From positions 41,495 through 105,494 of the forward strand of contig JAJYUJ010000002.1 of NCBI GenBank assembly GCA_021792615.1: 64,000 bases of DNA, in the 5' to 3' direction. The DNA comes from a bacterium (GTDB lineage: Bacteria > JAMCPX01). The notes below the pieces were generated by a model. The model did not search any database and was not told where the DNA came from. It saw only the letters and a list, made by a program, of their open reading frames with translations. A program made the translations under genes and the position numbers. Of this stretch, positions 26,464 through 34,709 are shown in pieces; within the stretch, counting starts at the first letter, position 1; each line of letters begins with the position of its first letter.

Positions 26464-28203
26464 TTATTTCGCCTGATCGGTTTTCACAAACGCATGACAG
26501 TCCGCACAAGCCTTCGGTTTTTTGAGTTCCATTTTCGTGTGACACTGGATACACATTTCATGGTAAGCGGCAAGAAGACGCGGACGGTTTAAAGTCAACG
26601 GTTCGAAATACTTGCTATGACATTCGACGCAGGACGGCGGTTCATCTTTTATAATCTGTGCATCACGGTATCCATGGTGGTGGCATGCTTCACACAGTGT
26701 TTGAATGTTCTCATGAAAATATGTTGCAAGTTTGCTGCTGTTGGAAACCCCGGCTAATTTTATCAGTATCTTTTCATGAGGATATTTCACAGGTTTGAAT
26801 TGGTTTGCAAGCTCCTTTATGGTAATTTCTTTCTTCACAATGTCCGGGTTAAGGCCGGCAGTAGTTAACGTGGCAGGCATTGCAACCTTGCTGAGGCCAT
26901 TATGACAACGGGAACACATCCGATCAGAGGGTTCTTTTGCGACTACGGATGGACGGTGGCATCCGGAGCAATCCTTTGCTGTTTCTTCTGCCTTATGGCA
27001 TCCGATACAACTCTTATTGGAGAAGAGGTCATGATAGGCATCGAACACGTTGATTCCTTCGCCGTTAACACCGCCCTGCAGAGTATGGCATCGAGAGCAG
27101 TTGTATAAGGTTTCATGGTGGCAGGCCCTGCAACTGTCGATCTGCTGCGCATGGAATGCGTGATCGAAGGGAACAGTCTTCATCTTTGCGTCCTTCACTG
27201 TTATCGAACACGTAGCCGGCTGGCCTGCCTGCGGACGCGGAACTTTTGCAAGTTCCGCCGGTGCCACGGACTTTCTTTCGTGACATTTATAACAGAGCGT
27301 AGGGCCGGCTTTACCAGCGCCCTCTGCTTTGGCTATAATCAGATGGCAGTTCAGACACCGTATATGAGCGATCCTTTCCATGGTGAGTGCTTTTCTGGTC
27401 GTTACGCTCATGTCGGCCGCAAGAAGAGGGCTTCGCTGTGCACCAATAGTGTGGCAATCTTCGCACGCCCACGACCTGTCTGTCTCCCTGCCGCTTTTAT
27501 AAACAACCGCGTAGATCATCTTCTTTTGCTCCGGGGAATACTGGTGATGACACAGCGCGCAATTTTTCTCCCGGGCCTTTTGTTCTATGAGTTTCTTTTG
27601 GCTTTCCTTGAGATTATCCGGTTCGAATTTCACCACAACCGTGGATTCGAGATTAAGGGCTTGAAGTTCTTCGATCTGTTTCATCTGCAGTTTCTTTGTA
27701 TGGGTCTCGTGGAGTTTAAAATCGAAGTTCACTCCGGGATACGTATATTTTGCTGCATCTGTGCCTTTTACATGACAGTTTCCGCACACCACGGGTCCTG
27801 CCTTTTTCCCTTGCTCCAACCTCTTTTCATGACAACCTATGCACGCCGTATGGTATGCATGCATCAGGGCTTTGGGGGATGTTTGACTTATATCTTTAAT
27901 ACCCTGAGGAAAGATGAAATCTACGAGGTTATGATTTTTGCCATAAAAAGGATGGCAGGCATCGCAACCCTTGCCTTCTTTTCCCAAAACCTGCGTATGC
28001 TTGTCGTGGTCAAATATTACTGCGGGGTATTCCAATGTTTCAAATACCTTTGTATTTGCAATAACAATCTTATCGTCATACGTTGTCTTCACCAGTTTTT
28101 CTGCGGGAACACGCTGGACCCCGGAATGAACGACGCCGGACATTCCTGCAATAATCGTAATCAGTAATCCCGGAATTGCTATGATACTGAACCTTTTTTT
28201 CAT
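26464..28203 (-). CDS. hmcA: 16-haem high-molecular-weight cytochrome c (HmcA-like)
   Basis: 579 residues with an N-terminal signal peptide and exactly sixteen CXXCH motifs (first CDACH near residue 80, last CADCH near 570), the same number as Desulfovibrio HmcA. Additional histidines (for example in FDHDKH, FDHAFH and HAYH) are likely sixth ligands. It should be periplasmic and pass electrons between soluble cytochrome c3-type carriers and the membrane complex. GGAGGAAG precedes the start. It sits 15 bp after the TmcB/HmcF-like gene. Confidence 0.95.
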   Translation of the reverse strand: MKKRFSIIAIPGLLITIIAGMSGVVHSGVQRVPAEKLVKTTYDDKIVIANTKVFETLEYPAVIFDHDKHTQVLGKEGKGCDACHPFYGKNHNLVDFIFPQGIKDISQTSPKALMHAYHTACIGCHEKRLEQGKKAGPVVCGNCHVKGTDAAKYTYPGVNFDFKLHETHTKKLQMKQIEELQALNLESTVVVKFEPDNLKESQKKLIEQKAREKNCALCHHQYSPEQKKMIYAVVYKSGRETDRSWACEDCHTIGAQRSPLLAADMSVTTRKALTMERIAHIRCLNCHLIIAKAEGAGKAGPTLCYKCHERKSVAPAELAKVPRPQAGQPATCSITVKDAKMKTVPFDHAFHAQQIDSCRACHHETLYNCSRCHTLQGGVNGEGINVFDAYHDLFSNKSCIGCHKAEETAKDCSGCHRPSVVAKEPSDRMCSRCHNGLSKVAMPATLTTAGLNPDIVKKEITIKELANQFKPVKYPHEKILIKLAGVSNSSKLATYFHENIQTLCEACHHHGYRDAQIIKDEPPSCVECHSKYFEPLTLNRPRLLAAYHEMCIQCHTKMELKKPKACADCHAFVKTDQAK

Positions 28204-28218
28204 CGCGCTTCCTCCGAC

Positions 28219-29565
28219 CTACTTCTTGGCCTTCATGCTCTCTGGCACCTCTATTGCATCAACAAGTATATCGCTGATAAATTTCGTATGCATGCCAAGC
28301 TTGTAATATCCAATTATGTCCTCTATGCCGCTGTGGCAGTTATGGCATGGCGTAATAACGACACGTGCGCCCGTTGCCTTCATTTGTTCCGCCTTGACAC
28401 GGTTTCCCTCCATGCGTTTGAGCTTCCAGGGGGGACCGCAGTTGATGACACCTCCGCCTGCTGCACAGCAATAATTGTGCTCTTTGTTTGGCGACATATC
28501 CCTGAAATCTTCACAGATCGCATTCACAACATACCGCGCCATGTCACCAAGTCCCCTCCCCCGCATTACATTGCACGGGTCATGCAGGGTTACGGGCTCT
28601 TTGAATTTCTTAACGATCTTTATCCTTCCTTCTTTGATAAGCTCATAATAAAACTGGATCGCATGTATGACCGGCACCGGAGGCATCTTCCAGCCGAACC
28701 ACCGGTTCCCGACATCGTAGACGGATCTGAATGCATGGCCACATTCGCCCATGACGATCCTTTTGACCTTCAGCCGCATGGCAGCTTCAAAATGCGCCCT
28801 CTTTACCCTTCCCATTATCTCCTGATCCCCGGAAAACATGGCCATATCGCTGTTGTCCCAGCCGTCGAAAGAAGGGAACGTCCAGTCAATACCGGCAACG
28901 TTCATGATCTTGGCAGCATTTCCGATAAGCATGGCGAGGAACTTCGGCTCCGGACCGATGACAGAATACATGATATCGGCGCCTTCCTTATCCAAAGGAA
29001 TCGTAAGATTTTTTATCTCTCTTCTGTAATCGTCCTCCTGCCAGAATAAGGTATCGATCCATTCGTCCTGCTTGAGCCACATCTGGTTCATGGTAGCAGC
29101 GTGACTGTGTGCGGTATCCTGCAGGTATTGGGGTGTTACACCGAGCAGATGGCATATACGCCGTACGGAACTTATTATGTAGGCAATATCGATTCCAAAG
29201 GGACAGTACATACTGCATCTGCGGCACAGGTTGCACTCGGTGTATGCTATTTCTGCAATTTTTTTGACGGAATCGGGACTTACACGGCCTTTGTTCTTCA
29301 GTATCTCCCACATGGTCTGCTTGACCTTACCGACCGGAGAGAAATGCGGATCACCGTCATGCGACAGATAAAAATGGCACGCCTCCGAGCATAGTCCGCA
29401 GTGGATACAGGTCGAGACATAAGCATCCAAACGTGCACCGCCCATAGCAGCCAGTGCATTGTTTATCGTTATTTCTATTTTTTCCGGGGTCAGTTTTTTT
29501 GCACCTTCTTCTAAGCCAAGATCGATTATTTTTTTCACTTCTTTCTTTTCAGCCGCTACTGCCAT
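28219..29565 (-). CDS. tmcB: Cytoplasmic Fe-S / CCG-domain subunit (TmcB/HmcF-like)
   Basis: 448 residues, HdrD-related. Two [4Fe-4S] motifs CIHCGLCSEAC and CNLCRRCSMYC are near residues 60 and 120. The C-terminal cysteine-rich (CCG) domain contains HDPCN, YCCAAGGG and ITPCHNCHSG. No export signal, so it should face the cytoplasm, as in Tmc and Hmc complexes. The ATG at 29565 has GGAGG seven nt upstream; an open frame to 29733 would overlap the tmcC-like gene and is not used. CCG domains bind non-cubane clusters in Hdr enzymes. Confidence 0.92.
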   Translation of the reverse strand: MAVAAEKKEVKKIIDLGLEEGAKKLTPEKIEITINNALAAMGGARLDAYVSTCIHCGLCSEACHFYLSHDGDPHFSPVGKVKQTMWEILKNKGRVSPDSVKKIAEIAYTECNLCRRCSMYCPFGIDIAYIISSVRRICHLLGVTPQYLQDTAHSHAATMNQMWLKQDEWIDTLFWQEDDYRREIKNLTIPLDKEGADIMYSVIGPEPKFLAMLIGNAAKIMNVAGIDWTFPSFDGWDNSDMAMFSGDQEIMGRVKRAHFEAAMRLKVKRIVMGECGHAFRSVYDVGNRWFGWKMPPVPVIHAIQFYYELIKEGRIKIVKKFKEPVTLHDPCNVMRGRGLGDMARYVVNAICEDFRDMSPNKEHNYCCAAGGGVINCGPPWKLKRMEGNRVKAEQMKATGARVVITPCHNCHSGIEDIIGYYKLGMHTKFISDILVDAIEVPESMKAKK

Positions 29566-29609
29566 TCCATACCTCCATCGTGAACTTGATTCGTCGTACC
29601 GCGCATGTT

Positions 29610-30284
29610 TTACCAGTCCCTGGCATGACGCACCATGCCAAACTCCGAACCTGTGTAAGCCCTTGTGAATACGGAGAACAACATGTGTGCCAGCCTGGTA
29701 AAGGGGATCGCAATCAACATAAGTTCTCCGCACAGGATATGAAGCACTATTAATGCTTTATACGGGAGAAACAGTTGGTGGTACGCTAAAAATCCTGTGA
29801 AAAACGGTAAAAATACAATTGCGAGGATAAAAAAGTCTGAAGGATAGGTAACGAACCTGACCTCTCTTGCAACAAACCTTCTCAGGAGAAAGAACACACA
29901 GGAAAGCATTACGATGAGCGTCATAAGGTCGGCAAGCCCCTCCGGCAGGGTCCACAATCTTATGTGCCATGATTGAAACAACAGGATGTTATGTGCCAAC
30001 AAGAATACCGGCGTTATGATGAGACAAAAGTGAAAAAGAAAGGTTACGGTCGTCATGACAGGGTGTCTTCTCCAATTAACCGTGCCAAAAGGTGTGGCCC
30101 AATGGGCAATGGATCTCAGACCGTATTTAAAACTCATGTACGGCAGAACGACTGCTTCCTTTTTCAGACCGGAGATTATTTTGTATATCCTGTATGTGCT
30201 GCCTGATATGAATACCAGAAAAGCGAGCCATACCATCGGACCTCTCACAAACTCATAGAAACCTTCGCTCATAAGGAATTTCAT
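29610..30284 (-). CDS. tmcC: NarI-like cytochrome b membrane subunit (TmcC/HmcE-like)
   Basis: 224 residues with about five hydrophobic helices and the NarI/HdrE pattern. Helical histidines (FHFCLIITPVF and HILCGELMLIAIPFTRLAH) are candidate haem b ligands. It should pass electrons between quinone and the cytoplasmic CCG subunit encoded next. Length and order match TmcC and HmcE. It lies 20 bp after the tmcD-like gene. The ribosome site GGAG is slightly distant (11 nt). Confidence 0.9.
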   Translation of the reverse strand: MKFLMSEGFYEFVRGPMVWLAFLVFISGSTYRIYKIISGLKKEAVVLPYMSFKYGLRSIAHWATPFGTVNWRRHPVMTTVTFLFHFCLIITPVFLLAHNILLFQSWHIRLWTLPEGLADLMTLIVMLSCVFFLLRRFVAREVRFVTYPSDFFILAIVFLPFFTGFLAYHQLFLPYKALIVLHILCGELMLIAIPFTRLAHMLFSVFTRAYTGSEFGMVRHARDW

Positions 30285-30303
30285 AGCTTTGTATTCTCCA
30301 TTT

Positions 30304-31701
30304 TTAAATTTCGTCTAAAGGAACAACATACCGGTAATACTTGCCACCCCCTATGCAACGGACGAGAATCTTATCTCCACGGGGGCTGAATACCGGGGAC
30401 CAGAGTGCGTCAAACATTTTTTTACCTGCCTTGCCGTTTACAGCGACACAGTATTTCCCGTTGATTTCCGCCTTTGCCGCTACCGTACTTCCGTCCGGGC
30501 TAAAAACCGGGTCCCATATCATATCGAAATCCTGATTCCACGGGATACCGTCAACAACGATTGTCCACCGGTCGTTTCCTTCGATGCTGTGAAGTGACGA
30601 GCCCATATTCATAGGATCCTTCGATTCCTTTGCTATTGCCGCCACCCGTTTACCGTCCGGAGAAAATACGGGGTCTAAAACCGTATCGCTGAATGTTTGC
30701 TTCCATGCACTGCCGTCAACAGCTATCGTCCACCTGCCGAATTCAGATGCCACTACAGCCGCTATCTTTTGACCGTCAGAACTGAATTTCGGGGGCCATA
30801 CCTGAATAAAGGGTCCCCAAATCGGCTTTCCATCGAGGGCGAGTGTCCAGCCCTTGGCGATCTTAACCGGAGCGATAACATTGTTTTTTGCCGTAAAACA
30901 GGGCTCGCACACACACTTATAGGTTTGCGGCCACATGTTCCCGTCTACGACGACTGCGTAGTCATACAGGTTTATTCTTGTTTCTGCAGCAACGTGCCTG
31001 CCGTCGGGACTGAAGGCGAGGCCCCAGACATTGACAAAGTTTTTATCCCACGGGACCCCGTTCACAGCGACGGTCCAGACACCCTTCTGAAAATTAAATA
31101 TGTCGGCCTCTGCAAGCCTTTTTACGGCAACCGATGCTGCTGCCTTTGTCCCATCGGAGCTGATGAAAAGGTTTCTTACATCGGCAAAGCCCTGTACCCA
31201 TGGTTTATCCCCCAGACAAACACCGTATTGATCATCTTTCTTTATGTTGATACCAATGGATCTGCCATTTGGTGCTATCTGTAAATTCCACGCATAGTCG
31301 AACTTTTCATTCCAGGGGATCCCGTCGAGAGCAACGGTCCAGGCATTATCTTTGAGTACAAGACATGCTGCCTTACCTTCATTGGTGAATTTAAACGACC
31401 ATATTTTTTCGTACGTTTCTTCCCATGGATTTCCATTTATGCAGACGGTAAAAGTCTCATCATCGTTCTGAACCACAGCTCCTATTTTTTCCCCGTCTTC
31501 GCTTACGTTGAAGGGACGCACCTCGGCATATCTGCTTTTCCATTCGTCGGTATTGGCGATCATCTTTTCTTTCGTATCCCAATCCATTCTGGACTCCGCA
31601 TCCTTTCCGCGGTCCAGCGGAGTTGCCGTATGTAATGGGGACGGGATACCCTGTTTTGAGATCGGTTGGACTTTTTCTTCTGATTTTTGCGTTGCTTCCA
31701 T
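30304..31701 (-). CDS. tmcD: Trp-rich beta-propeller-like protein (TmcD-like)
   Basis: 465 residues, about 52 kDa, no signal peptide. The body is nine to ten repeats of ~43 residues with consensus WTVAVDGxPWxxxFxxVW followed by FSPDGxxVAA, a WD40/Tol-PD40-like pattern. This resembles TmcD, the tryptophan-rich fourth subunit of the Tmc complex, which has no Hmc counterpart. Its role is not established; a scaffold or cytoplasmic docking function is plausible. The ATG directly abuts the kinase stop, with AGGAGG at 6 nt. The first ~55 residues are polar linker. Confidence 0.87.
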   Translation of the reverse strand: MEATQKSEEKVQPISKQGIPSPLHTATPLDRGKDAESRMDWDTKEKMIANTDEWKSRYAEVRPFNVSEDGEKIGAVVQNDDETFTVCINGNPWEETYEKIWSFKFTNEGKAACLVLKDNAWTVALDGIPWNEKFDYAWNLQIAPNGRSIGINIKKDDQYGVCLGDKPWVQGFADVRNLFISSDGTKAAASVAVKRLAEADIFNFQKGVWTVAVNGVPWDKNFVNVWGLAFSPDGRHVAAETRINLYDYAVVVDGNMWPQTYKCVCEPCFTAKNNVIAPVKIAKGWTLALDGKPIWGPFIQVWPPKFSSDGQKIAAVVASEFGRWTIAVDGSAWKQTFSDTVLDPVFSPDGKRVAAIAKESKDPMNMGSSLHSIEGNDRWTIVVDGIPWNQDFDMIWDPVFSPDGSTVAAKAEINGKYCVAVNGKAGKKMFDALWSPVFSPRGDKILVRCIGGGKYYRYVVPLDEI

Positions 31702-32841
31702 TTAATGCCTCCTGTAAGGTATAGAGATCGAGAAGACGGTGCCTTTCGGTGAAGATTCAAATGTAATCATGCCGCCGTGGCCGGCTATGATCTTTTCCGT
31801 TGTAAGCAATCCGAGTCCTGTTCCCCTGTCATTCTTCGTCGTAAAATAACCTTTAAAAATTTTATCTTTGTTTTTCCGGGAGATCCCGCATCCATTATCT
31901 TTTACAGAAACGAGACACCCGATTCCCCTATAATCACTGCTTTTAATCGTAATGCCATGATAAGACTTTCTTCGCTTATCCATTCTGCAAGCGTCTATTG
32001 CATTATCTGCAAGATTTAAAACAGCATGATAAAGACCATTGCTGTTTCCGTGTATCGTCTTTATATCTTTACCGAACACTCTGCTGAATTTTATATGCTC
32101 CCTGGCCAGTTTTTCTTTTATCGCAACGGCAACGTCCTCTAAAATCCGGTTCATTTCGACAGGCTCCGGTATTGAAGGCACGTCTTTTGCATAGTCGAGT
32201 AAACGGAGAACCGTATCTGACAGTTTTGTTATGTTCCCCTGGATCATGGACCAGCCCTTGCTAATTTTTTCCTGTTCTCCACGCATAAGCCCGTTGTTGA
32301 CTAAATATGTTCCTGCATCCATCAGGGAAACGACGTTTTTTATACTATGAGCGATACCGGATAGTGTCTGACCGAGGACCGCGAGTTTCTCGGCATGTTT
32401 GAGCCTGGTTATGTCGGTAGCTATCTCTATAACGTGCGAAACATGGCTATGATCACCAAATACCGGGAATGATTGAACGAGAATATGGCGGGTTTCTCCA
32501 TTCAGAAGGATTGGCTCTTCGCGCATGTGTGGTTTGCCGTCATGAAAAGACCTCTCGAGGCAGCAATCATTACATTTTGCATTTCTATGTTTATAGAGTT
32601 CATAACAATGCCTGCCTGCTGTTGTGCCGAAATCCTCGATCACCCTTTCATTGGCCTGTATTATATAAAAAGCCCTGTCCTGCATTGTTATGTAACACGG
32701 GACAGTATTATAAATGGATTTATAAATGTTAAACTGATTTATGAATGATACCATGCTTTCCCGGTAAGCCTTTGCAGAAGCAACTACTTTTCCAGAATCA
32801 AGCGTCGTTCTATCGATAGTTTTCAATGAAGAGGTTCTCAT
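31702..32841 (-). CDS. Soluble PAS histidine kinase with a cysteine cluster
   Basis: 379 residues, no membrane helix. A PAS domain (about 40-150) contains CYELYKHRNAKCNDCC, four cysteines of a kind often seen in redox-responsive PAS domains of anaerobes. The kinase core has phospho-acceptor His in LSGIAHSIKN, the N box NLADNAIDAC, G1 VKDNGCGIS and G2 GTGLGLLTTEKI. It overlaps the preceding response regulator by 4 bp (ATGA), so the pair is probably a two-component system acting on or with the redox operon. Confidence 0.92.
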   Translation of the reverse strand: MRTSSLKTIDRTTLDSGKVVASAKAYRESMVSFINQFNIYKSIYNTVPCYITMQDRAFYIIQANERVIEDFGTTAGRHCYELYKHRNAKCNDCCLERSFHDGKPHMREEPILLNGETRHILVQSFPVFGDHSHVSHVIEIATDITRLKHAEKLAVLGQTLSGIAHSIKNVVSLMDAGTYLVNNGLMRGEQEKISKGWSMIQGNITKLSDTVLRLLDYAKDVPSIPEPVEMNRILEDVAVAIKEKLAREHIKFSRVFGKDIKTIHGNSNGLYHAVLNLADNAIDACRMDKRRKSYHGITIKSSDYRGIGCLVSVKDNGCGISRKNKDKIFKGYFTTKNDRGTGLGLLTTEKIIAGHGGMITFESSPKGTVFSISIPYRRH

Positions 32842-33308
32842 ATCGCCTTTGCCCTTAAGCTTGAAGTACTTCTTTTTTTAGACGCCAGAATTTTGCGGAT
32901 AACAGAAATAAGCCTTAACGATTCAACCGGTTTTTCAAAATAACCATCAGGTGGCATTAATGCCTTGGAATATAAAGCCTTTTTAAAATCTATCCCTGGA
33001 TGGGTGTTATTGGTATAACTGGTTATTATTATTACGGGAATTGAACAATATTTACTGTTTTTTCGTATTTCCGTAAAAAATTTTATGCCGGTTTTATTCG
33101 GCATTATAAGATCAAGGGTTATAAGGTCAGGCACGATGGATTTCATCAGTTGAAAACCAGCCATACCGTCGGATGCAAGCACAGTACAGAATCCAGCCTC
33201 TTCCAAAATGATTTTCAGGTAGTAAGAGAATTCAGGATCATCCTCTACAATCAGAATTCTTGGGATTATTCCGCCATGCTCATAGTTATCTGATACTTTT
33301 TTTTCCAT
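32838..33308 (-). CDS. REC-only response regulator, first gene of the redox operon
   Basis: 156 residues, single receiver domain: acidic pair IVEDD, phospho-acceptor in LITLDLIMPNKTGIK, IIITSYT and Lys in GYFEKPV. No output domain. The ATG at 33308 is chosen because the open frame further upstream (TTG at 33332) runs into the TGGTCTGACCA element. Paralogous to the regulator at 23589 that closes the operon. It could relay phosphate from the adjoining kinase. Confidence 0.88.
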   Translation of the reverse strand: MEKKVSDNYEHGGIIPRILIVEDDPEFSYYLKIILEEAGFCTVLASDGMAGFQLMKSIVPDLITLDLIMPNKTGIKFFTEIRKNSKYCSIPVIIITSYTNNTHPGIDFKKALYSKALMPPDGYFEKPVESLRLISVIRKILASKKRSTSSLRAKAI

Positions 33309-33320
33309 AAATCTCTTCGC

Positions 33321-33331
33321 TGGTCTGACCA
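33321..33331. promoter_or_regulatory. GntR/FadR-type operator, proximal copy
   Basis: Perfect dyad TGGTCTGACCA, 12 bp upstream of the redox operon's first ATG. It matches the TGGTnnnACCA core known for FadR-subfamily GntR regulators. Confidence 0.7.
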
Positions 33332-33362
33332 ATAATACAGAGCCATAAATATTCTATATAAC

Positions 33363-33373
33363 TGGTCTGACCA
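33363..33373. promoter_or_regulatory. GntR/FadR-type operator, distal copy
   Basis: A second identical TGGTCTGACCA within a 15-bp palindrome ACTGGTCTGACCAGT (33361-33375). It is 42 bp from the first, about four helical turns. Confidence 0.75.
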
Positions 33374-33381
33374 GTGATAAA

Positions 33382-33408
33382 ATTATATGGTTCCTGATTC
33401 GGTGTCAA
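33382..33408 (-). promoter_or_regulatory. Candidate promoter of the redox operon
   Basis: Minus-strand TTGACA (33408-33403) and TATAAT (33387-33382), both consensus but with a short 15-bp spacer. The predicted start near 33375 would fall at the distal TGGTCTGACCA site, a layout that suits repression. Confidence 0.5.
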
Positions 33409-33415
33409 GTTATTT

Positions 33416-33430
33416 TGTGTACAATGTACA
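33416..33430. promoter_or_regulatory. Second copy of the gntR-type operator
   Basis: TGTGTACAATGTACA matches 13 of 15 bases with the inverse of the dyad in the gntR promoter (34686-34700). It lies just upstream of the candidate redox-operon -35 box. Confidence 0.55.
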
Positions 33431-33647
33431 ATATACCAATGAGGGCATTATCAAAAATGCATAGGGCTGGTACCATCCCTATCCCGGTTTTCGTAAAATA
33501 CTACCTTCGACAAGCCCCCCCTGCTGAGGTGACATCATTTCTGTGCGGTGAACTGATTCTCCATGAGAGGGGGTGAGGGGGAAAATTGTAACAGGTATTG
33601 CTTTTTTATAAAAATTCTTATAGAGTGAAAGCTACTGGAGGATACAG
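33431..33647. other. Intergenic region before the DUF1573 gene
   Basis: Non-coding. It contains C/G-run palindromic debris near 33510-33585 similar in style to 811-977, and an A/T-rich stretch (TTGTAA, TATAAA, TATAGA around 33588-33622) where a promoter for the rightward gene is likely. No single spacing is convincing. Confidence 0.3.
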
Positions 33648-34652
33648 ATGAAAATTAAGAATGTATTATCCCTTATTGCTTTTTTGATTTTTGGTTTAAC
33701 GGTTTCGAACGGGTGTACTCCTGTCAAACAAACAACTACAGACGCGCCTTCCCTGCACTTTGATCAAGTAAGTTATAATTTTGGAAAAATCCCTAAGGGA
33801 AAAAAAGTTTCACATAATTTTACGTTTACCAATACCGGTAATGAGAAGCTTGTCATAACCAAGGTACAACCAACCTGCGGGTGTACGGTGGCGGTTACCT
33901 CATCAAAGGAATTGTTGCCGGGAGCAAAGGGCGTAATCAAGATTACATTCGATTCTCAGGGCTACCTTGGACCTATTACCAAGACCATTACGGTTATGGA
34001 TAACGACCCTGCAAAACCATCGGTATTGCTGTCTATCAGCGGCGACGTAGTCACAGACGTTATGCTCTCTAAACCAGCCCTGTTTTTCGGCTCTATTAAG
34101 AAGGGGCAGGGAGCACAGCAATCTGTAGATATTTTCATCTCCAATCCTTCTGTGCACATAATGTCCGTCGTCTCGACAAATCCTTATATAAAAGTATCAA
34201 CCGTCAGCCAGTTTATGTCCCAGGAAACTATCAATGTGTCCGTTCTTCCGGATGCCGGGTATGGTCCGCTCAACGCCGATATTCTTATTCTTTCTTCGAG
34301 CAAAGAACAACCTGCGCTCCACATACCGGTTATAGGTAACATTGTCGGCGATATTCTTCTGAACCCCGATGTGGTAGATTTTGGCGTTGTTAAGGCACAC
34401 GCCGAACAAAGTATACTGCCTGTTTACCTTTATACTCAGCCGCCGCGCGAATTCTCTTTAACAAAGGTAACGGTAAAACCCGATATTGTCCATGTAAAGG
34501 TCATGAAACAAAACCAGGGAAGCTATAAGTTAGAATTGCTGTTAAAACCGGTAAAAAGTATGGGTGGTATTCATGGCACCATAACCGTCCTGACAACAAT
34601 GAAAAAAATGCCTGTTGTCGTTATTCCGTTTCAAGGAACTATCGAGCCCTAA
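33648..34652 (+). CDS. DUF1573 lipoprotein
   Basis: 334 residues. Signal peptide with lipobox (SNGC near residue 23). The N-terminal half is a DUF1573 immunoglobulin-like domain with SYNFGKIPKGKKVSHNFTFTN and the hallmark TCGCTV; a second Ig-like module follows (FGSIKKGQGAQQSVDIFISN) and a third at the C-terminus. Function unknown; probably an envelope protein. GGAGG precedes the start. It is divergent from the redox operon, with the shared regulatory region between them. Confidence 0.85.
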   Translation: MKIKNVLSLIAFLIFGLTVSNGCTPVKQTTTDAPSLHFDQVSYNFGKIPKGKKVSHNFTFTNTGNEKLVITKVQPTCGCTVAVTSSKELLPGAKGVIKITFDSQGYLGPITKTITVMDNDPAKPSVLLSISGDVVTDVMLSKPALFFGSIKKGQGAQQSVDIFISNPSVHIMSVVSTNPYIKVSTVSQFMSQETINVSVLPDAGYGPLNADILILSSSKEQPALHIPVIGNIVGDILLNPDVVDFGVVKAHAEQSILPVYLYTQPPREFSLTKVTVKPDIVHVKVMKQNQGSYKLELLLKPVKSMGGIHGTITVLTTMKKMPVVVIPFQGTIEP

Positions 34653-34671
34653 CCCATGACAAAAAAAACAG

Positions 34672-34701
34672 TTGACTTGTTGAAATGTATATTGTATACA
34701 T
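34672..34701 (+). promoter_or_regulatory. Autoregulated promoter of gntR
   Basis: TTGACT (34672-34677), 17-bp spacer, TATACA (34695-34700). A perfect dyad ATGTATA-TTG-TATACAT (34685-34701) covers the spacer end and the -10 box, as expected for a self-repressed GntR gene. The start codon begins only 10 bp after the -10 box. Confidence 0.72.
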
Positions 34702-34709
34702 AAAACATT

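Noticed and set aside
27115-28167. A 350-codon plus-strand open frame
   Set aside because: It is the antisense of the 16-haem cytochrome; its Cys/Arg pattern mirrors CXXCH codons and it has no ribosome site.
28288-29049. A 253-codon plus-strand open frame
   Set aside because: Antisense of the TmcB/HmcF-like gene, whose Fe-S motifs are clear.
29566-29733. N-terminal extension of the TmcB/HmcF-like protein
   Set aside because: It overlaps the tmcC-like gene, is not conserved-looking, and the ATG at 29565 has a strong ribosome site.
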